This document shows positions 1 through 7,217 of a stretch of DNA of 25,000 nucleotides, piece by piece. Under the pieces are notes generated by a model. The model did not search any database. It was given only the letters and a program-made list of their open reading frames with translations, and had not been told where the DNA came from. A program made the position numbers and the translations under genes. Numbering within the stretch: position 1 is the first letter of the stretch; each line of letters opens with the position of its first letter. The DNA comes from Symbiodinium natans (lineage: Eukaryota; Sar; Dinophyceae; Suessiales; Symbiodiniaceae), in assembly GCA_905221605.1 (NCBI GenBank), contig CAJNDS010002679.1, positions 865,001 to 890,000 on the forward strand, given 5' to 3'.

Positions 1-51
1 TTTGAGAAATCCTAAACCCTAAGCCCTAAACCCTACGCCCTTTGAGCCCAG
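1..51. repeat. Degenerate CCCTAAA telomere-like block
   Basis: The window opens inside a C-rich telomere-like stretch with drifted units (CCTAAACCCT, AAGCCCTAAA). It ends in CCCAG, which could be the acceptor for the exon-like island that follows. Confidence 0.7.
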
Positions 52-120
52 GAAGTGGAGCCCGGCGGTTTGGTCGTGTTCTACCAAGACATCCTGCACG
101 AGGCCCGCGATCGCCGAGGA
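52..120 (+). CDS. Candidate exon, possible phytanoyl-CoA dioxygenase-like (2OG-Fe) fragment
   Basis: Seen: after CCCAG at 47-51 the frame reads EVEPGGLVVFYQDILHEARD without a stop. It can end at a GC donor at 103 or a GT at 121. Known: PhyH-type 2-oxoglutarate/iron dioxygenases have a late segment of the form PGDLVxFxxxLxHxA whose histidine binds iron, and this island resembles it. Inference: a single exon of such an enzyme. The assignment rests on about 17 residues and is weak. The next unit on the right is a TTTAGGG block, so no neighbouring exon confirms it. Confidence 0.3.
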
Positions 121-530
121 GTTTGGGGTCCGAGGTTTGGGATCCAAGGAAACAGAATTTAGGGTTTAAGGTTGAGGTATAGGGTTTAGGGTTTAGGGTT
201 TAGGGTTGAGGGTTGAGGGTTGAGGGTTTAGGGCAGCTAAGTTTACTGATTTCGCAGGGTTTTGTTATTCAGGGAGTTCTTCTCAAAGCTTTTTCTTGCG
301 GATTGATAGGGTTTCTTGCATAATTGGCCGACTCCCAATGAATCCCCAAAACCCCCTAAACCCTCAGCCCTAAAATGCTCCTAAACCCCAGTTAAGTTAG
401 GGGGGGGCTTTAAACCCTGAACCCTGGACCCTAAACCCTTTTCCCTAACCCTCAACCCTAAACCCTACACCCTGAACCCTAGTCAAGCATCTAGGGCAAA
501 TGCGGTCTACACTTTAAGCTACACTTTAAG
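121..530. repeat. Degenerate telomere-like repeats, both orientations
   Basis: TTTAGGG units with TTGAGGG variants run from about 165 to 232, and C-rich CCCTAAA-like units from about 350 to 482. The DNA between (235-345) is not telomeric and I recognise nothing in it. Confidence 0.7.
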
Positions 531-773
531 TTGGCTGACTTCCCTTACCCTGGAGCCATTCAGGAAGCCTTAACAGGTTTAATTATGGCTCAGAGCACAC
601 GCAATAAGGATTGTAGTAGCATAGGGTCTGTGGTTCCAACTATAGGGTGCGAGTGGTCGCCCCCAAGAGATAGGACCCTACAGTCCTCTGCAAGGTTCCC
701 CGCGAAACCGTTGCGGAGGACTCTTTCCGTCTCTTCGTGGGCTGCTTGCCTGATCTATGCGCTATACTTCCAG
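531..773 (+). CDS. Candidate exon ending at a strong GT donor
   Basis: The frame is open across this stretch and ends with residues ending WAACLIYALYFQ. It stops at CAG followed by GTACGTAAGT (774-783), an almost perfect 5' splice site. The left border is uncertain; the most coding-like part is the last 90 bases. No family is recognised. The upstream part includes drifted telomere-like words, so the true exon may be only the right half. Confidence 0.3.
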
Positions 774-783
774 GTACGTAAGT
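774..783 (+). promoter_or_regulatory. Consensus 5' splice site
   Basis: CAG|GTACGTAAGT matches the extended GT donor consensus at every position usually considered. It is the strongest single splice signal I found and orients the local gene to the plus strand. Confidence 0.45.
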
Positions 784-805
784 CTGGGTTCTTAGGAGCT
801 CTGTA

Positions 806-949
806 GCCAACGCATGATCTTCTTGATGATAAAGTGCAAGTGTTGTTTTTGCTAGTAGTAACCTTTTTGTTTATTCTTGTGGCTATGACTCTTGTTCTTT
901 TCTTGCTCTTATCGCTGCTGTTCCATCTTCCTCTTATCATTGTTCTGTT
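806..949. other. Unassigned T-rich stretch, probable intron
   Basis: T-rich DNA directly downstream of the strong donor at 774. There is no telomeric array and no convincing coding frame, consistent with intron sequence. Confidence 0.35.
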
Positions 950-1110
950 AGAGTATTATAAATATATTTTTTTATTATTATTGGTGTTGTTGTTATGATT
1001 ATTGTTATTATTATTACGTTATTAGCATTATTATTGTTGTTGTTACTATCATCAGCATTATTGTGATTATGAACATGATTATGGTTGTGATTATGATCAT
1101 TGTTCTCATG
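950..1110. repeat. Degenerate AT-rich TTA/TTG microsatellite
   Basis: Mixed TTA, TTG and TGA-type trinucleotides make this the most AT-rich segment of the window. Open frames across it translate to low-complexity N/I/T tracts and are not genes. Confidence 0.8.
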
Positions 1111-1119
1111 AATAGTAGG

Positions 1120-1165
1120 AGGAGTAGCAGTAGCAGTAGGAGTAGCAGTCGCAGTAGCAGGGTTC
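1120..1165. repeat. GTAGCA/GTAGGA hexamer microsatellite
   Basis: Short run of GTAGCA and GTAGGA hexamers with single substitutions, abutting the AT-rich tract. Confidence 0.75.
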
Positions 1166-1169
1166 AGGA

Positions 1170-1637
1170 AATAGGGTCTAGGGTCTAGGGTGGGGCACCT
1201 AGAAACACCTGTCATAAACCCCGACCCTACATAAACCCTAAACCCTGAACCCTGACATTGAAGGCTGGCGGCTGACACAGTCTGACCGCAGCCTCCAGGA
1301 CGCCGCTATTTTTCGTCAGTTGTTTGTGGTTTTGGTTGGGTAGGGATGAGGGGTTTAGGGGTTTAGGGGGGGGTTTAGGGGTTTAGGGGTTTTGGGTTTT
1401 TGGGTTTTTGGGTTTTAGGGGTTTAGGGGTTTAGGTGTTTTGGGTGGGTTTGGGGGTTAAGGGCTTAGGATTTGCGACTTGCCAAGCGCTTGGGGATTTG
1501 GCTGCTTTTGCGCTCCACCGTGGGGGTACAATGGCATGAAGTTCTGAAAGTGTTCATTCCCTAAACCCGAAGCCTGAAACCCGAAACCCTAAACCCTAAA
1601 CCCAACACCCTAAACCCTATATGGCATGGCAGCGCAG
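1170..1637. repeat. Degenerate telomere-like blocks with an unassigned spacer
   Basis: G-rich units at 1170-1192, C-rich at 1215-1258, G-rich TTTAGGGG-type at 1345-1475 and C-rich at 1560-1619. The spacer at 1260-1340 and the one near 1475-1555 show no recognisable gene. Confidence 0.65.
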
Positions 1638-1735
1638 GACCTTGCGGCAACAGCCGATCCAGGTGTCTCGTGCGGCAAGCCAGAAGCCGGAAGGGCCGAC
1701 TGGGCACCGGCACCCACAGCTCGAGAGCAAAAGGG
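1638..1735 (+). CDS. Candidate exon, unknown protein
   Basis: After GCGCAG the frame reads DLAATADPGVSCGKPEAGRA and continues open until the TTTAGGG array at about 1741. GC content is far higher than in the flanking repeats. An ATG-led second frame is also open across the same DNA, so the frame is uncertain. No family recognised. Confidence 0.3.
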
Positions 1736-1740
1736 GGCTC

Positions 1741-1848
1741 TTAGGGGTTTAGGGTTTAGGGTTTAGGGTTTAGGATTGAGGGTTTGGGGTTTAGGGTTTA
1801 GGGTTTAGGGTTTTAGTGTTTACAGTTTAGGGTTTAGGGTTCAGGGTT
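1741..1848 (+). repeat. TTTAGGG array
   Basis: Plus-strand TTTAGGG heptamers with a few drifted units (TTGAGGG, TTTTAGT, TTCAGGG). Confidence 0.9.
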
Positions 1849-1876
1849 TTCCACATTGTGCGGTGGAGAGTTTCAG

Positions 1877-1958
1877 GATCAGAGCCTTTGCCTTCTCCCC
1901 TGGTAGCATCTTCGCGTTGCTAGGCATCCCGGACACTGACGCTATTTTCGACACTCAG
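1877..1958 (+). CDS. Candidate exon, unknown protein
   Basis: Between TTTCAG (ending 1876) and CAG|GC (donor at 1959) the frame reads AFAFSPGSIFALLGIPDTDA followed by IFDTQ. The hydrophobic/acidic pattern is protein-like. The donor would be of the GC type, which dinoflagellates use commonly. If the donor is not used, the frame stays open into the TTTAGGG array at 1984. No family assigned. Confidence 0.4.
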
Positions 1959-1983
1959 GCGCATGCGAGCCTTGCAAGATATT

Positions 1984-2072
1984 GGTTTAGGGTTTAGGGT
2001 TTAGGGTTTAGGGTTTAGGGTTTAGGGTTTAGGGTTTAGGGTTTAGGGCTTAGGGTTTAGGGTTTGGGGTTT
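1984..2072 (+). repeat. TTTAGGG array, nearly perfect
   Basis: About a dozen heptamers, the first ones perfect, with late GGGCTTAGGG and TTTGGGG drift. Confidence 0.95.
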
Positions 2073-2328
2073 ATGTGGCTGGCTCTTACTAGGGAATGAG
2101 GGGACGAGGTACCCTATATAATCCCTCAAAGCATATATGAAGGGCCCTCAGTCCTTAAGGGGATGTGCGGGATTTAGGGTTCGAGGGTTGAGGGGTTAAA
2201 GGGGTTTAAAGAGGTTTGAGGTTAAATGGGGTTTGACGGTTTACTGTCATAAGCTGCATGGATGCAGGGTTCAAGGTGTAGGGGTGTAGGGTGTCTAGCG
2301 AATGTAGACTTATGAGGCTTTTAAGCAT
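2073..2328. other. Unassigned spacer with drifted telomere-like words
   Basis: Contains ACCCTATATAATCCC and several GGGTTTGAGG-like words. I see no coding frame or defined element. Confidence 0.4.
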
Positions 2329-2409
2329 AAACCCTAAACCCTAAACCCTAAACCGAAAACAGAAAACCCTAAACCCTAAACCCTAAACCCTAAACCCTAA
2401 ACCCTAAAC
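2329..2409 (-). repeat. CCCTAAA array
   Basis: C-rich heptamers interrupted once by CCGAAAACAGAAAA. Confidence 0.95.
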
Positions 2410-2480
2410 CACAGCGTTTCAGGGCATTTAAAGCAAACGCTGCCAGCCCGTGCTCAGTACCAAGCTCCAGAACCCCTAGA

Positions 2481-2519
2481 CCCTAAACCCTAAACCCTAT
2501 TAGGGTTTAGGGTTTAGGG
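2481..2519. repeat. Perfect telomeric palindrome
   Basis: CCCTAAACCCTAAACCCTA (2481-2499) is followed after one base by its exact reverse complement (2501-2519). The order is C-rich then G-rich, the reverse of the order expected from fusion of two chromosome ends. Confidence 0.95.
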
Positions 2520-2633
2520 ACCTCTAAACCCTTATATACCCTAAACCCAAACATGAACCTCCCCCTAATTCCTAACCGCTAAATCCTAAACCCTCAACCC
2601 TAAACCCTAAGCCCTAAACCCTAAACCCTAGAG
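2520..2633 (-). repeat. Degenerate CCCTAAA block
   Basis: Drifted C-rich units at 2524-2600, then five cleaner heptamers to about 2630, directly before GAGCAG and the next exon-like island. Confidence 0.85.
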
Positions 2634-2636
2634 CAG

Positions 2637-2709
2637 GGCGTGCCCTTGCTGCCGAGCGGGCAAAAGCCTCCAATGTACGCGAAGAACCACCTCCTCTTCT
2701 GGCGGAAAG
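2637..2709 (+). CDS. Candidate exon, unknown protein
   Basis: After GAGCAG the frame reads GVPLLPSGQKPPMYAKNHLL then FWRK, up to a possible GC donor at 2710; the frame also stays open to a GTTTGG at about 2724. It lies between a CCCTAAA array and a TTTAGGG array. No family is recognised, but composition is clearly protein-like and GC-rich compared with the flanks. Confidence 0.4.
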
Positions 2710-2771
2710 GCCTCGCACCTCCGGTTTGGGGTTTAGGGTTTGGAGTTCAGGGTTTAGGGTTCGGGGTTAGG

Positions 2772-2893
2772 TTGGGATGTTCCCCCTCATACGAACAGTC
2801 CTTAATAGGGATTGTGATTGGGGGTGCTATACTCTCCGTTAAGGGTACTATACTCCCTACAAGGGACTGTTAGTATAAGGGTGAACATCCCAA
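2772..2893. mobile_element. MITE-like fold-back element, full copy
   Basis: Terminal inverted repeats of about 32 bp: the left arm begins TTGGGATGTTCCCCCTCATA and the right arm, read in reverse complement, begins TTGGGATGTTCACCCTTATA; both continue into AACAGTCC. The 122-bp element has no coding capacity. Partial copies with the same terminus lie at 15748 and 20665, so this is a small family. No clear target-site duplication is visible. Confidence 0.7.
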
Positions 2894-3300
2894 GGCTTCG
2901 GGTTGTAGGGGTTTGCGGGGGATTGAGGGGTCTTAGAGTTGTTAGGTTGTAGGTTTTGGGGTGGCTTTTGGGTTCTAGAATTTAGGGCATGTGATGCGCT
3001 CGGATTGCTACTATTTGCTTAAGACCCTCCAGAAGTTGAGAGATAACAATCCCCAAATTAATTACCCGTCTAAGGCAGAATATTTGTTGTCTTTTTGCCC
3101 TGTACGCCCAAGCCCGACATCCTGAACCCTAAATCCTAAACCCCCCATGCACCCAAGAAACCCTCTAAAACTCTAGTATAAACCCTACAACGCCCTTTAA
3201 ATGCCTACAAAAAACCCTATGTACACAAGCCCTTTCAAAAACAAACCTATATAAAGCCCTATAAACCCCTATGAAAAAAACTATGCAAAACCCTACTAGA
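2894..3300. other. Unassigned, drifted telomere-like and A-rich DNA
   Basis: Broken G-rich words to about 2990, unique DNA at 2990-3110, then A-rich C-strand-like words (AAACCCTAT, AAACCTATATAAA) to 3300. No coding frame is convincing. Confidence 0.45.
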
Positions 3301-3480
3301 CACCGATTATCCCGAAAGCAGTCCGTGCGAAGATTTCAACTGACACGTATAGTTGGTTGTGTTGTCAGTGCGGTGATCGTGGTGCCGTGGTGTGGTGTAG
3401 TAAGTTAGAAGTGAAGTAGATCGGTAGTGTAGTCTCAATGCGATATCGACGTCAGAAAGAGCGCGAAACGGAAAGAACAT

Positions 3481-3562
3481 GGAATTTAATAGGGTAGAGA
3501 AGCGGTGTAGCTGAGGTGATGGTAGTGGGGTGATGGTAATGTGGTAATGATAGTGTGGCGGT
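3481..3562 (+). repeat. Left copy of a flanking direct repeat
   Basis: GAATTTAATAG, then AGAAGCG.TG.AGC.GAG and GGTGATGGTA-type words. The same order recurs, diverged, at 4449-4530, so the minisatellite locus between has related DNA on both sides. Confidence 0.6.
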
Positions 3563-3578
3563 ATACTTGGCATTTTCA

Positions 3579-4130
3579 GACATGTATTTTGCGATGTTTT
3601 CGCACGCCGGGAATTAAACAACCATGCAATAACGATGTTTTCGACCGCCCGGCATTGGAGCACCATGTGATTTGCCAAATCTGTGACCATGGTATTTGCG
3701 ATGGTTTTGGAACCAGCGAATTCGGGGACCATGGTATTTGCGATGGTTGTGGAACCAGCGAATTCGGGGACCATGGTATTTGCGATGGTTTTGGAAACAA
3801 CGAATTAGAGGACCATGGTATTTGCGATGGTTTTGGAAGCAGCGAATTCGGCGACCATGGTATTTGCGAAGGTTTTGGAAACAGCGAATTCGGGGACCAT
3901 GGTATTTGTGAAGGTTTTGGAAACAAGAAATTCGGGGACCATGGTATTTGCAAAGGTTTTGGAACCAGGGAATTCAGGGACCGTGGTATTTGCAAAGGTT
4001 TTGGAAACAGCGAATTCGGGGACCAAGGTATTTGTGAAGGTTTTGGAACCAGGGAATTCGGGGACCATGGTATTTGCGAAGGTTTTTGGAAACAGCGAAT
4101 TCGGGGACCATGGTATTTGTGAAGGTTTTG
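3579..4130 (+). repeat. 42-bp minisatellite, 11 copies plus 2 degenerate leading copies
   Basis: GACCAT recurs at 3685, 3727, 3769, 3811, 3853, 3895, 3937, 3979 (as GACCGT), 4021 (as GACCAA), 4063 and 4106. Spacing is exactly 42 bp except the last interval, which is 43 because of one extra T. Two diverged, roughly 41-bp copies precede it at about 3579 and 3620. Since 42 is a multiple of three, any stop-free frame of the unit stays open: one plus frame gives 14-residue FGDHGICDGFGTSE repeats and several frames on both strands are long. Openness on so many frames argues for repeat DNA rather than a protein gene. Confidence 0.9.
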
Positions 4131-4131
4131 G

Positions 4132-4253
4132 AGCCACGGAAGCTCCGGGCATCCGCGGCGTACTACGTTTGTACTACAAAAGTCGACTTTCCAGCCACGG
4201 AAGCTCCGGGCGTCCCCGGCGTACTACGTCTGTGCTGCAAAAGTCGAATCCCC
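4132..4253 (+). repeat. 61-bp tandem duplication
   Basis: AGCCACGGAAGCTCCGGGC starts at 4132 and 4193. The two units differ by a handful of substitutions. It begins immediately at the end of the 42-bp array. Confidence 0.9.
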
Positions 4254-4415
4254 GCAGAGGGTGTACGCGTAAGATCCAAAATGTGCGAAAACGCACAGCG
4301 GGAGCTCTCCGACACGCACGATCCTCGCAGAGGGTGCGACAGGCCACTCAAGAATACGCAAAAACACACAGCGGGAGCGCTCCGACATGCACGATCTCCG
4401 CAGAGGGGTACATCG
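4253..4415 (+). repeat. 73-bp tandem repeat, 2 copies plus a partial third
   Basis: CGCAGAGGG starts at 4253, 4326 and 4399, giving a 73-bp period. Shared words include CACAGCGGGAGC and CTCCGACA.GCACGATC. Confidence 0.85.
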
Positions 4416-4448
4416 CGAAACCCACCCCAGCCTAAGAAATAAGAGAGA

Positions 4449-4592
4449 ATTTAATAGACAGCGTACAGAAGCGATGCAGCCGAGATGGTACTGTGGTGAT
4501 GGTAGTGTGGTGGTGGTAGTGTGGTGATGGAAGTGTGTGGTGATGGTAGTGTGGTGATGGTAGTGTGGTGGTGGTAGTGTGGTGATGGTAAG
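4449..4592 (+). repeat. Right flanking repeat and GTGGTGATGGTA minisatellite
   Basis: Starts with GAATTTAATAGACAGCGT, matching the order of words at 3481, and runs into about eight units of a 12-bp repeat of GTGGTGATGGTA type. Reverse-strand frames give H/T-rich low complexity and are not genes. Confidence 0.75.
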
Positions 4593-5300
4593 GCTGGTGT
4601 GCTTGGGCGAACGTTTTTTTTTTCTCTCCGAAGAACCCTTCGCTGAAGCTTTCGGGAATTAACAACCCTGTTTAAAACAAAAAACCTTACAAACACTATC
4701 AAAACCCTCTGACGCCAATGTCTGACACCTTGGAGGTCTCGTTGCTTGGTCGGACCAAAGTGTTCGCGACAGCTGCAAGCAGTGGCCCTCCTGCGAACGG
4801 AAGGGCTTTTGAAGGGCTTCGGGTTTAGGGTTTAGGGTTTAGGGTTTAGTTAGGGTTTCGGGGCTTTTCAGGGTTTTTGGAGGGCTTTTCGAGGGCCTTT
4901 TGGAGGGTTTTTTAGGGTTTCTTAGGGTGTTTTTTCGGCTTTAGGGGTTTTAGGGTGTTAGGGTTTGAGTGGTTCTAGGGTTTCAGGGGTTTTTAGTGGT
5001 TCCGAGGTTCTAGGGTTAAGAGGCCTTGAAGATAATGCTTACGGTTTGGCCTCTTATTTTAGGGTTTGGGGCTTGGGACATTGGGGTTTAGCTTTAGAGT
5101 ATATGGTTTTGGGGGGGCAGAATGTATAGCCTTTCGGCAGACTTCCCAACACCATGTTGCCTTGCAAGCGTAAGCAATCATCCTCATCATCACCCCTAGA
5201 TCTCAAAATCCTAAACCCCAAACCCTAAACCCTAGGTCTAGAACCCTAATCCCTAATCCCTGGAAGTCCTAATCCCCCAACAAGAGAAACAACAAGCCCG
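4593..5300. other. Unassigned spacer with degenerate TTTAGGG
   Basis: Clean telomeric heptamers occur only at about 4820-4852. From 4853 to 5110 there are drifted TTTAGGG/TTTTGGAGGG words. CCCTAAA-like units lie at 5205-5250. No coding frame is convincing. Confidence 0.5.
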
Positions 5301-5311
5301 ACTGTTTATAG

Positions 5312-5327
5312 TCACACACACACACAC
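5312..5327. repeat. CA dinucleotide microsatellite
   Basis: Short perfect CA run. Confidence 0.9.
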
Positions 5328-5395
5328 ATCTAAAGATGTTTTACATGAACCAAATACCAGAAATACACAGACAGTCACACGCGCGAGAGAATATA

Positions 5396-5416
5396 CACAT
5401 ATATATATATATATAC
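5396..5416. repeat. TA dinucleotide microsatellite
   Basis: Perfect TA run, bordered by ATACACA and CGTATATGG. Confidence 0.9.
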
Positions 5417-5459
5417 GTATATGGATGTTGCAGCTGCAAGTAGCGGAGTAGGAAGCCTA

Positions 5460-5575
5460 GGTAGGATAAGGGGGACCCTCAAAAGGGGAACCCCTTCTTA
5501 ACCTTCTTCTGGCTCTCTTAAACAGGGACTGTATTCAGAGGGTCTATATCCCCGCGGGTCCCCCTAATCCTATCC
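5460..5575. mobile_element. Inverted-repeat element, MITE-like
   Basis: GGTAGGATAAGGGGGACCC (5460-5478) is the near-perfect reverse complement of 5556-5575, with two differences. Weaker pairing may extend outwards on both sides. Similar words (GCAGCTG.AAGTAGCG.AGTAG at about 5430 and GCAACTGTAGGTGTAGCGCG at about 5598) flank it as an imperfect direct repeat. It has no coding capacity. Confidence 0.55.
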
Positions 5576-5649
5576 CCTAAGGAAACCTTGAGCGTTTGCA
5601 ACTGTAGGTGTAGCGCGGTAGAAGCAGCAGCTTCTTTGCTTGCAGTAAG

Positions 5650-5700
5650 ACACTTTCCCCTAAGTCCTAAACCCCAAACCCCCAACCCTAAACCCTAAAC
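5650..5700 (-). repeat. CCCTAAA-like block
   Basis: Drifted C-rich units, the last two clean, before a spacer ending in TTCAG. Confidence 0.8.
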
Positions 5701-5720
5701 TCCCCCACTTTCGTGTTCAG

Positions 5721-5785
5721 GGTCTCGGTGTCGGAAAGTTCGGCTGGCGGGTGTGGAGTTCAAAGGAGGTGCTGCAGGTGCTCAG
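5721..5785 (+). CDS. Candidate exon, unknown protein
   Basis: Bounded by GTGTTCAG and CAG|GTGGGA, both good splice-like borders. The 65-bp island reads GLGVGKFGWRVWSSKEVLQV then L, ending with two bases of a split codon. The aromatic/basic composition is protein-like. CCCTAAA units lie upstream and a TTTAGGG array follows within 20 bp. No family assigned. Confidence 0.45.
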
Positions 5786-5799
5786 GTGGGACGCTGGTA

Positions 5800-5860
5800 G
5801 GATGTTTAGGGTTTAGGGTTTAGGGTTAGGATTTAGGATTTAGGGTTTAAGGTTTCGGGG
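5800..5860 (+). repeat. TTTAGGG array
   Basis: Plus-strand heptamers with TTAGGATTTAGGAT drift at the right side. Confidence 0.9.
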
Positions 5861-5930
5861 AGTGATTGAGCTGACAGGAAGGTAGGTAGAAGGCTGTGGG
5901 TTGGAGTGCTGGCAACGCCCTACAGAGAAC

Positions 5931-5993
5931 CATAACCCTAAACTCTAAACCCTAAACCCTAAACCCTAAACCCCCAACCCTAAACCCCCCGTG
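5931..5993 (-). repeat. CCCTAAA array
   Basis: C-rich heptamers with one CCCCCAACCCT variant. Confidence 0.92.
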
Positions 5994-6268
5994 CCAGCTT
6001 TTGTTCAAGTCAACAACGTGCGGCTTACCATCCTAGAGGTCTTCGAAAATGCTTTCTACTTCATTTTAACTTAGTAGCTGAGCGGGTACACTTTACACTT
6101 TTTGGGATACCATAACCCCCCATAAAACTGGAAAAATACACTTTATGGAGGCTTATGAACTCAGCAAGCAAGTTAGTCACCTTGCACAAATCAAGCCGTG
6201 TCTACTCGACTTGAGCGTGCAGTCCACACTGACCTGGACCAGGTTTCGCCATTTGCGATGTCGCCGCC
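5994..6268. other. Unassigned region upstream of the NTPase pseudogene
   Basis: Non-telomeric DNA of normal complexity leading to the pseudogene. It may hold the promoter or an earlier exon, but I cannot define either. Confidence 0.3.
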
Positions 6269-6493
6269 ATGAAGCGTAACGCAAGGAAGCATCTGCGCCT
6301 CTGGCGGGTCAGCTCTTCCTTTTCTGTGGTTTCTGGCGTAGCTCCAGGAGCCTATGTCAGACATGTCATTCCACATCGTCGAGACTTTGTCAGGATGGCT
6401 GCAGGTGAAACACCGTGGTGGTGTCAGCCTGGTGGAATCAATCGCAAGTTGCAAGACTGCTTTCAAGATAACATGCAAGTGGATGCAGTTCCC

Positions 6494-6527
6494 TTGCTGA
6501 AGGACTACGATTGCTGAAGGACTATGA
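6494..6527 (+). repeat. 17-bp tandem duplication that shifts the NTPase frame
   Basis: TTGCTGAAGGACTACGA (6494-6510) is repeated as TTGCTGAAGGACTATGA (6511-6527), with one substitution. Both copies read LLKDYD, but 17 is not a multiple of three: the upstream frame stops in TGA at 6515-6517, while the downstream frame continues for 129 codons. One mismatch between copies suggests the event is not brand new. Confidence 0.9.
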
Positions 6528-6844
6528 TACATACGCAGCATCCTTGCCTGTGAGGGAGCGTGGGATTTCGAAACCGTTGAAGTTGTACCAGCTCCTGCTT
6601 TACGTCAGGGACTCTGACTTGGACGCTTTTGCGGCAAGAATAGCTGCAGACGAGCGACGACCAACAGTTGCATACATCGCAGCAGCCTCCCATTCCGGAA
6701 AGTCTGCTTGCTTCAAAGCACAAGCGTTTGGGCAAAGTTTTCGCTTCCTTCGACGTCTCCTGCACTTGTACTGCGAACCCACCAGATATCTGCAGGACTG
6801 GAAGCCAGCGTTGCGGAATTTCAACACTACGAAGAAGCTGCTCC

Positions 6845-7190
6845 AGAAGTCCATCTCCAGCGGGCCCATTTCCACCAGATCATCAGCATCTACCAAGTGA
6901 GGGCGGATGTGGACGGACGTGTTGTAGGAGCCACTGGGTAGTCTCACCACTTTGCCCCGCACCACATCCTCCGAGTAGCCAACATATTTTCCTTCTTCCC
7001 ATCGCTCCATGAGATCATATCGCCCCCCTTGGCCGAACATCTTGAACTTGACGTGTGTCGGAGCCCCGAAAACCAGGTCCTTGTCTTCCAAGTTGTTGAG
7101 GGCTAAGTTCCTTTGGTGTTTAGCAGCATAGGTGGCTGCCAATGGCCAGCAGGTCGCGGGAAGGTTGGCCATCCGGAGCAAGGCTTTCAC
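6845..7190 (-). mobile_element. Ty1/copia retrotransposon pol fragment (end of integrase/linker)
   Basis: Minus strand reads VKALLRMANLPATCWPLAAT, then PEDKD-like LEDKDLVFGAPTHVKFK, RYDLMERWEEGKYVGYSED, and SVHIRPHLVDADDLVEMGPL. Known: in copia-type Pol the integrase end has GRAE...LL..A.LP..WP.A followed by the FG...W/GK.VGYS...G and surface-display-like linker; this order matches dinoflagellate copia elements. No catalytic DDE triad, no reverse transcriptase and no LTR is present, so it is an internal fragment of about 115 codons. The reading frame is intact across the fragment, which suggests a fairly recent arrival. Both neighbours are parts of the plus-strand NTPase gene. Confidence 0.75.
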
Positions 7191-7196
7191 CCGTTG

Positions 7197-7217
7197 GTGC
7201 ACGTAGACGAGCACCGG
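7197..7217 (+). other. Walker B-like motif of the NTPase pseudogene
   Basis: VHVDEHR in plus frame 3. It is the first clearly NTPase-like segment after the copia fragment, so the right junction lies within about 7180-7197. Confidence 0.55.

Noticed and set aside
937-1278. 113-codon minus-strand frame rich in N, H, I and T
   Set aside because: It is the translation of the AT-rich and GTAGCA microsatellites; low complexity and no borders.
3685-4130. CRISPR-like array
   Set aside because: The units are directly adjacent 42-bp copies with no variable spacers, in a eukaryotic context.
3307-4435. Several 70-206 codon frames on both strands
   Set aside because: All arise from the 42-bp unit and its neighbours; overlapping frames with the same period cannot all be genes and none has independent support.
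4432-4702. H/T/P-rich minus-strand frames
   Set aside because: Translations of the GTGGTGATGGTA minisatellite.
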